A stretch of DNA of 64,000 bases from Trebouxia sp. TZW2008 (lineage: Eukaryota; Chlorophyta; Trebouxiophyceae; Trebouxiales; Trebouxiaceae): positions 186,001 through 250,000 of the forward strand of contig BDIU01000277.1 in assembly GCA_002118135.1 (NCBI GenBank), in the 5' to 3' direction. Of this stretch, positions 58,901 through 64,000 are shown piece after piece (the stretch's first letter is position 1; the number at the start of each line of letters is the position of its first letter). The notes under the pieces were generated by a model. That model saw nothing but the letters and a program-made list of their open reading frames with translations. It did no database searches and was not told where the DNA came from. Both the position numbers and the translations under genes were made by a program.

Positions 58901-61900
58901 TGTCTGCCTCTGACGCACTTGGCACATAGCACATTGGCATTTAAAATTGGCACTGCCTGTGACTTGTCAACATGGACATTTGTGACACAGGCAGTGACAT
59001 GACTGAATGCCAGCATGTCGTATGCAAGCTGCAGCAAGTCTGACACAGGCAAAAGACGCCGTGTACAGTGCTGGTTAAAGCATGTGACTGATATGTCTCG
59101 TTTTCTTGTGGCCTATGCTCTGCTAGTGGAATCAGTACCATCTATTGTTTGCCACCATATGCCTGTCTGTCTCTGCTGTACTTGGCTTGTAGCATGTTGA
59201 CATTTGAAGCTATCACTGTCTGTGCCTTGCCACTGTCAGCACATTGTGACACAGGCAGAGACATGACTGAATGCCAGCGTGCCATATGCAAGCTGCAGCA
59301 AAATTCACACAGGCAAAAGACACTGTGTGTTGAGCTGGTCAGAGCGTGTGACCCGTATGTCTCCTTTCTTCTGCCCTATGCTCTGCTTGTTGGGCCGTCA
59401 CCATCTATCCTCTGCGAACATATGTCTGTCTGTCTCTGCTGTACTTGGCACATAGCATGTTGGCATTTAAAACGGTCATTATTTGAATGATATATATTTA
59501 TGCTCTGCTAGTTGAACCATTGCCCTGTAGCCTGTGCCACTGTGAGTCTGTCTGTCTCTGCTGTACTTGGCACATGTTGGCACTCTAAACTGGCACTGCC
59601 TGTGACTTGCCATCTTAAGCATTTGTGACACAGGCAGTGACCTGATTGAATGCCAGCATGCCATATGCAAGCTGCAGCAAGATTTGCACAAGCTTCCGCA
59701 AAAGACGCTGTGTACAGTGCTGGTCAAAGCATGTGACCCGTATGCCTCCCTTTCTGGAGCCTATGCTCTGCTATTTGAGCAATGAGCCTGTATCTGTGTC
59801 ACAGGGAGCCTGTCTGTCTCTGTTGTACTTGGCACATAGCATGTTGGCATTCTAAACTGGCACTGCCTGTGACTTGCTGCCGTCAGCAATTGTGACACAG
59901 GCAGTGACATGACTGAATGCTGGTGTGCAACATCCAAGCTGCAGCAAGATTTATATAGGCATGCAATCATTCAAATTCTAACATTGGCACAAGAGGCAAC
60001 TGCTGTTGGCTTCCAAGTTGAGACCAGGTGTTCTGATGTTGACGCCGACCAAAATCTTTAGTGTCATGATGTTTTGCGCAAAATCACAGGATGGCCAAAG
60101 CACTTTGAACCACATGCTATCACTGCTTCAGGTGACTCTCTAAGTGAGTGATGGTGTTCTGATCTTGTTTGAGGACAACTGGTCTACTGCAAAGTCTCTG
60201 GTTGTAACATTTGGTGATGGTCTGCATTGAAGCTCAAGTCTTGCATTTTCTTGATGAAATGCGGAGCCGTAGGCAACAATGCTTGATGTCATTGAAATTG
60301 CCAGATCACGTTTCAGTACAAACTCCAAGTTCATGTCGCAAAGGTTCTAGTTTGCCAGACTTGTTCTGAGCATCCAATAATCAAAGACTGTATCCAAGTC
60401 ACGGAGCTCAGACGCAAGAACGACTTTAGGTCTAACAGCAGCCTCTTGTAAGCAGCCTCCTGGACTTAGACAATGAGCAGCTGCACATAGCATGTTTGCA
60501 CTAAGTGGCTGTAGTCTCTGTGTCATGCCACTTAGTGTGAAGGCGCTGTGTGCAAGTTGTGCACCGATTGCTCAGGCATGAAGACATTACACAGGTCATG
60601 CACTCATGCAGGTAAGGCTACAGACAGCAATGTACATTATGGTCAAAACGCGGGTTTGTTTGATGGCCGGGTTTGAGCATGATAAACGGCATTTCAATCG
60701 AACCAGCTTCACTCGTGCAAAGGTATTGTGTAAGGCATGGGGTCTTGGTACAGCTCATGTAATGCTGCAGAGCAGCAGGCTGCATGGCCATTGTTCAATG
60801 AAACATATTGATGGATCTAGCTTTGTTGCATCGTCCATGTCATTGAGTGAACACAAAGCAACAACACCACAGGGCCCTGCACCAGATATAGTCATTGAAA
60901 ACCCATTTGGGGAGGAGGATGTCGTGTCACTTGCTATGGACGGCAACAAACAACCAAAGGATCAAAATACCATTTGGGGAGGCATGAACCAGCCAAGTGA
61001 CGTGTGTGTAGTGCAGGGAGCCACTGTAGTCATGTTGATACCTCCTTTTTATGAATCTTATGCTAGGAAATAGCATTTGCAGAGGGATAGCCAAAATAGG
61101 CAAATGGTGTATGTGCAATGCAGGTAGCCAAGGCAATCTTGAAGGAGGCAGTGTCTGGCAGCAAATTCGCTGTGGAAGCGGTTGAGCAGTCTGAAGTGGC
61201 CCACATCACATTTCAGAAGGTACACTGCTTGCTAGTGACCCATACTGCTTGCTGAGTTTGTCAGCCACTTGTCCTGATAAGTGTACACAACACAATCCCT
61301 GTGTAATCTCATGTAGGTATCAGCTTCAATTCCAAAGAAGCTCCTCTGTCTGCATGGCAAGTTGTGTATTGCTGGAGATCACTCTTTGATTGCAGTTGCG
61401 TTGCAATCGATTAGAAGTGTGTATGCCTGACATCAGAATGCATTGCTTTGACTGCACAGGCCATGGGGGCAGGCGACAGGCTAAGCAAGCACCATGGAAG
61501 TCAAAGGTCGGTTGCAAGTACATTTTGGGCATGACATGAACCGTTGCGCTTGGGCATGCGCGGAACAAGATGTGTTCTAGTTGGTTTGCACAGGCCATGA
61601 GGGCAGGGCTGCAGGGCACAATGAGAGTGAAAGGGCTGCTGGAAATGATGTTTGAGGTGCTGAGTGACTGGATTGATGCCTTCATTGAGGACATTGAGGA
61701 AGTGGAGGGAACAGAGACAGGCAACACCACACCAAAGGGGAGCATTTCTCCTAGAGACAGCAGAGGTGCGCTTACACTCTACTTTGCCTGTTTGTGCCAT
61801 CAACTACAAGCCACAGGCATTTCCCGTGGACAACAACAGAAGCTGTGAGGAACCTCAACCTGAAATTGCAAGCCTGGCAGGCAATGAAAGTGTGGCCATG

Positions 61901-63988
61901 TGTTGAGTCAGTCGCGCAGCCCTGAAATCATCAGAAAATCTTCGCTGCCATTCACACCACATGTAGTCAGTCATTGATGCTGTGACATTCTGCTTTTCTC
62001 AAAGCAGCAAAACAGGCAAAGCCAGAGAAAGGCCTGCCAGGAGGCCTCACAGCAAACACTGTTCTCAAAAGTTCTGCAAAATCTGAATATCCATTGTGTG
62101 TGTCTGCAGGGCCTCCTCACAGGCGGTCCAGCACAAGTCCCTCCACAACACAGAAGATTCGCAGCATCAACCGGGAAGCACAGAAGAATGACATGATTAA
62201 GGAGCGCCTGGACCACTGGAAAGCTGAGATGCGGTGAGGCTTCTGCTCTACTTGTGTATTTTGAGACTCAGCGTTGGCAAGCAGCATTATTTTTTGAGGG
62301 GAGACTTTTGAGGGAATGCAAGACGTCTTGTGATTGAAAGCACGAGTGTAGCAGCATTGTTTGTTGACATGACTCAATCTAGGTTGAGTGACATGTGCGC
62401 TGAGCCTGCAGACAACATGGTTGAAGGCTGGGAGCATGACTGAACGTTACAAGTGATTACAACTAATGAACTTTTTCAGAAGCATAGCTTGCTGAAGCTT
62501 TTGAGTGGCTCACCTTCCAGTGGTGCTCGCAGTGAGAAAGGGGAGGAGCTGAGAGCAGCTGTCGAGGAATGGCAGACCAAAAGGGCGGTGCCAGAACCAC
62601 GCCTCACCACAGGCTTCCTGGATGGTATCCAACCCATTGTTGACAGCTATGAGCTCAAGGTAAAGTGGCTGCTTGCCTGGCAGCACGTGCATCGGTATTT
62701 GCAGAGTGTGCAGATTGCAGCAGCAAGCTGGTACTCTATCTTTGGACACCTTACATTTTGCCAGAAGTATGGGCGTCAAAAGCTGTTTGGCTGCAGGTGC
62801 GTCTTGAGCACATGCTACAGCGGTTGCATAGCTTGCAGGATGCAGCGCCAACCTCCAGACCAACCAAGCTGTTACCTTATCTGTATGTCTGAGGCGCAAT
62901 GGAAGCAGCCTCCCTACATGTGATCTCTCTGGGAATTGAAACAGACCTCATTTTGCATCAAGGACCGGGCTCACAAAGCAATCATTCTCTCTTTGACTGC
63001 AGGTCAGATTGGAGCACATGCTGCAGCGACTGCGCAGCTTACAGGATGCAGCAGCAACTTCCAGACCCACCAAGCTACTACCACACTTATATGTGTCAGG
63101 CGCAGTTGAGGCAGCCTCCTTACACGTGTTGCGGCATCTGGGCATCACCCATATTCTGAATGCCACAGAAGACCTACTGCAGCCAGACGACTCCCAGAAC
63201 TTTGTGTAGGGTATCTCATCCTCCTAGTCATGTTGCTGAATGCACTGCAAAGCGGTCGCAATGGCAAAGCGTTGGTCATTCAGGCTTTGTGGCATACATT
63301 GATCATCACATGCTGGTTCTCACCAGAAAGCTGGTTGCTGGAATGACCTGGGTTGAACCTGTCAATAAGGTGTACACAGCACACATTGTTGGCAGGCTCA
63401 GCCACGGTCATTCCACTTTCCACTGCTGCATTGGCATGAAGTGATGCAGACCTAGAAAATGCCACGTGTGATGTTTGCATACATTGCATGCTCAGTCGTT
63501 GCATGCAACATGATCCAGTTGTTGATGCTTGTGATGTTTCAGATGACTACTGTGGTAACTTGCAGTGTCTTGTACGGCCTTATCAGACATATGAGACATG
63601 TTAGCTGACTCATTCCTGCTTGGTCAGGTGTCGCCGCTATTGCCTGAAAGATGTAGAAGAACAGGAAATCATCCCCTTCTTTTCCCAAGCCACAGACTTC
63701 ATCAACGAGGCTCAGCAAAGTGGCGGCATAGTCCTGCTGCATTGCCATGAGGGCAAATCTAGGTCAATCACCTTGGCCTTGGCATATCTCATGCAAGAGA
63801 AGGAATGGACTCTGAAAGAGGCTTTGGAGTTTGTCAGTCAGCATAGACCTTGCGCTAATCCCAATGCTGGGTTCATGACTCAGCTGCTGAAGCTGGAGGA
63901 GAAGCTACATGGCAAGAAGACGGTGAAGGTGCTGTTGATTGTTGATCACGGACGTCGTGCTGCACAGTATCAATCCCATGGCAGCTAG
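51632..63988 (+). CDS. PHS1: PHS1-like protein: actin-fragmin-kinase-type domain plus dual-specificity phosphatase
   Basis: Homologue of plant PROPYZAMIDE-HYPERSENSITIVE 1, whose kinase half phosphorylates alpha-tubulin and whose phosphatase half restrains it. Supported exons: 51,632-51,769 (KLIGDENSTGNISPF), 51,914-51,980 (TAMLAATAVGGDAAKSPET), 52,150-52,368 (ALDWLAEQPEDAAELAELL), 52,755-52,936, 53,893-54,094 (EQFANELTRHLDICAPNCRI), 55,157-55,353 (LLVMEYVPGTALFTASKPF), 56,391-56,502 (LLGNADRFPCEALGWRGNPH, the kinase catalytic block), 57,258-57,360 or 57,411-57,503 (VQRRPPxGLVSAEDAACNRL), 61,122-61,218, 61,596-61,766, 62,110-62,234 (REAQKNDMIKERLDHW), 62,480-62,659, 63,003-63,207 (LLPHLYVSGAVEAASLHVL) and 63,628-63,988 (LLHCHEGKSRSITLALAYLM, with the HCxxGxSR active-site cysteine). 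The true start exon is not resolved. A GT at the VK codons near 63,931 may lead to a further exon outside the window, since plant PHS1 has a C-terminal tail there. Confidence 0.87.
52858..53335 (+). repeat. Four copies of an exon end with donor, PHS1
   Basis: The exon end coding PPSRKGSGNVESLSSPR plus GTGAG donor (52,858-52,940) recurs, diverged, near 53,023-53,110, 53,135-53,225 and 53,278-53,333. Each keeps AGAGGTGA or AGAGGTAC, so each still looks like a donor. Confidence 0.92.
53530..54040 (+). repeat. Three copies of the GDLVEINCNLVLF exon start, PHS1
   Basis: Copies start near 53,545, 53,728 and 53,891. The last is intact (FKPAEDRPHQERCLILKFL). The first two share the wording in part (LLTQSEQF-like end in copy one, FSFFKPAE in copy two) with frame breaks. 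Confidence 0.92.
54058..54515 (+). repeat. Four copies of the ICAPNCRILRQK exon end with donor
   Basis: CATCTGTGCGCCCAACTGC starts near 54,059 (intact exon end), 54,207, 54,318 and 54,481. The second and third keep GCAAAAGGTGAGACC with a donor; the fourth has lost it (GAAATGAGACC). Confidence 0.95.
54618..55230 (+). repeat. Six tandem copies of an exon start with acceptor, PHS1
   Basis: The start of the exon coding TAAEWKDCHASALLIGKRG recurs with GGCAAGCGGGGTGCTGA-like landmarks near 54,668, 54,789, 54,906, 55,022, 55,100 and 55,207. Spacing is about 117-121 bases for the first four and then 78 and 107. Only the last copy leads into the kinase exon. Confidence 0.95.
55265..56020 (+). repeat. 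Four copies of the VPGTALFxASKPF segment between CTG/GCT tracts
   Basis: Copies near 55,270-55,353 (VPGTALFTASKPFGGDKLEQ), 55,467-55,545 (VPGTALFAASKPFDADELEQ), 55,676-55,800 (degenerate) and 55,935-56,015 (VPGAALFIASKPFGADKLEQ). CTG, TTG and GCT triplet runs separate them (for example 55,838-55,925). One frame stays open through 55,147-56,550. Confidence 0.95.
56225..56502 (+). repeat. Copies of the kinase catalytic exon start
   Basis: TTCCTGCTGGACATGCTGCTGGGCAATGCAG occurs at about 56,242 and again at about 56,394. A shorter copy (GCAGACTTCTATGCGAGG) lies near 56,352. Only the 56,391 copy continues into GWRGNPHNVLYG. Confidence 0.92.
56800..58020 (+). repeat. Multiple copies of the RRPP exon, two of them intact
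   Basis: Intact exons at 57,258-57,360 and 57,411-57,503, each with AG and GT borders. Decayed pieces near 56,812, 56,967, 57,112 (exon start), 57,636-57,688, 57,768-57,815 and 57,972-58,021 (exon end with GAGGTA donor). Confidence 0.93.
58575..59965 (+). repeat. Tandem array of about 250-265 bp units
   Basis: Landmark GTGCTGGTCAAAGCATGTGACCCGTAT occurs near 58,816, 59,067, 59,328 and 59,715, with partial units around 58,575, 59,490 and 59,810. Each unit also has TACTTGGCACATAGCATG and GACACAGGCAGTGACATGACTGAATG. It lies inside the largest PHS1 intron. Confidence 0.95.
62785..63140 (+). repeat. Duplicated phosphatase-domain exon start, one copy dead
   Basis: The copy at about 62,799-62,930 reads VRLEHMLQRLHSLQDA and LLPYLYV followed by a TGA stop. 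The copy at 63,003-63,207 reads LLPHLYVSGAVEAASLHVL and is the functional exon. Confidence 0.95.
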
Positions 63989-64000
63989 CTTGCCAATCTT

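Noticed and set aside
54618..59965. Assembly error as the source of the repeat ladders
   Set aside because: The copies differ from each other by many substitutions and small indels and vary in spacing, which a duplicated read or haplotype error would not give.
1..64000. tRNA, rRNA or intact transposon genes
   Set aside because: No B-box-like GGTTCGAATCC context, no rRNA signature and no transposase, integrase or reverse-transcriptase wording was seen on either strand.

Overview
The window is nuclear DNA of a eukaryote, most likely a green alga. Its five large genes are split into many short exons by GT-AG introns of about 80 to 1,100 bases. The gene set includes a plant-type purple acid phosphatase, a Rubisco-methyltransferase-like SET protein, a PHS1-type kinase/phosphatase with plant-like domain order, and an axonemal dynein heavy chain. 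That combination points to a chlorophyte with cilia genes. A trebouxiophyte is my guess, not something the sequence proves. I saw no bacterial-style operons, rRNA, tRNA, CRISPR array or intact transposon.

Layout: (1) 1-31,845, minus strand: an inner-arm axonemal dynein heavy chain of the DNAH1 class with about 55 exons. Its N-terminus is at 31,845 and its C-terminal part lies off the left edge. (2) 31,846-32,525: shared divergent promoter. (3) 32,526-38,290, plus: SET-domain protein with an N-terminal signal-like segment. (4) 38,291-40,431: convergent intergenic stretch with no supported gene. (5) 40,432-46,062, minus: secreted purple acid phosphatase. (6) 46,063-47,117: intergenic. (7) 47,118-51,112, minus: GT4-like glycosyltransferase. 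(8) about 51,113-51,631: divergent promoter. (9) about 51,632-63,988, plus: PHS1-like protein with an actin-fragmin-kinase-type domain followed by a dual-specificity phosphatase domain. The exact start of this last gene, and possibly its last exon, are unresolved.

The most unusual signal is not a gene. Many introns of the dynein, SET, phosphatase and PHS1 genes contain one to six diverged, same-orientation copies of the neighbouring exon edge, either acceptor plus exon start or exon end plus donor. I call them exon echoes. They range from intact and possibly spliceable (57,258-57,360 and 57,411-57,503 in PHS1; 19,277-19,375 in the dynein AAA1 domain) to decayed copies with frameshifts or stops. 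They suggest that local tandem duplications across splice junctions are a main source of intron length, and perhaps of alternative exons, in this genome.

I see no shared pathway linking all five genes. Dynein and the PHS1-type protein (a tubulin-directed kinase/phosphatase in plants) both concern microtubules, but about 20 kb and three unrelated genes separate them, so the proximity is probably chance.
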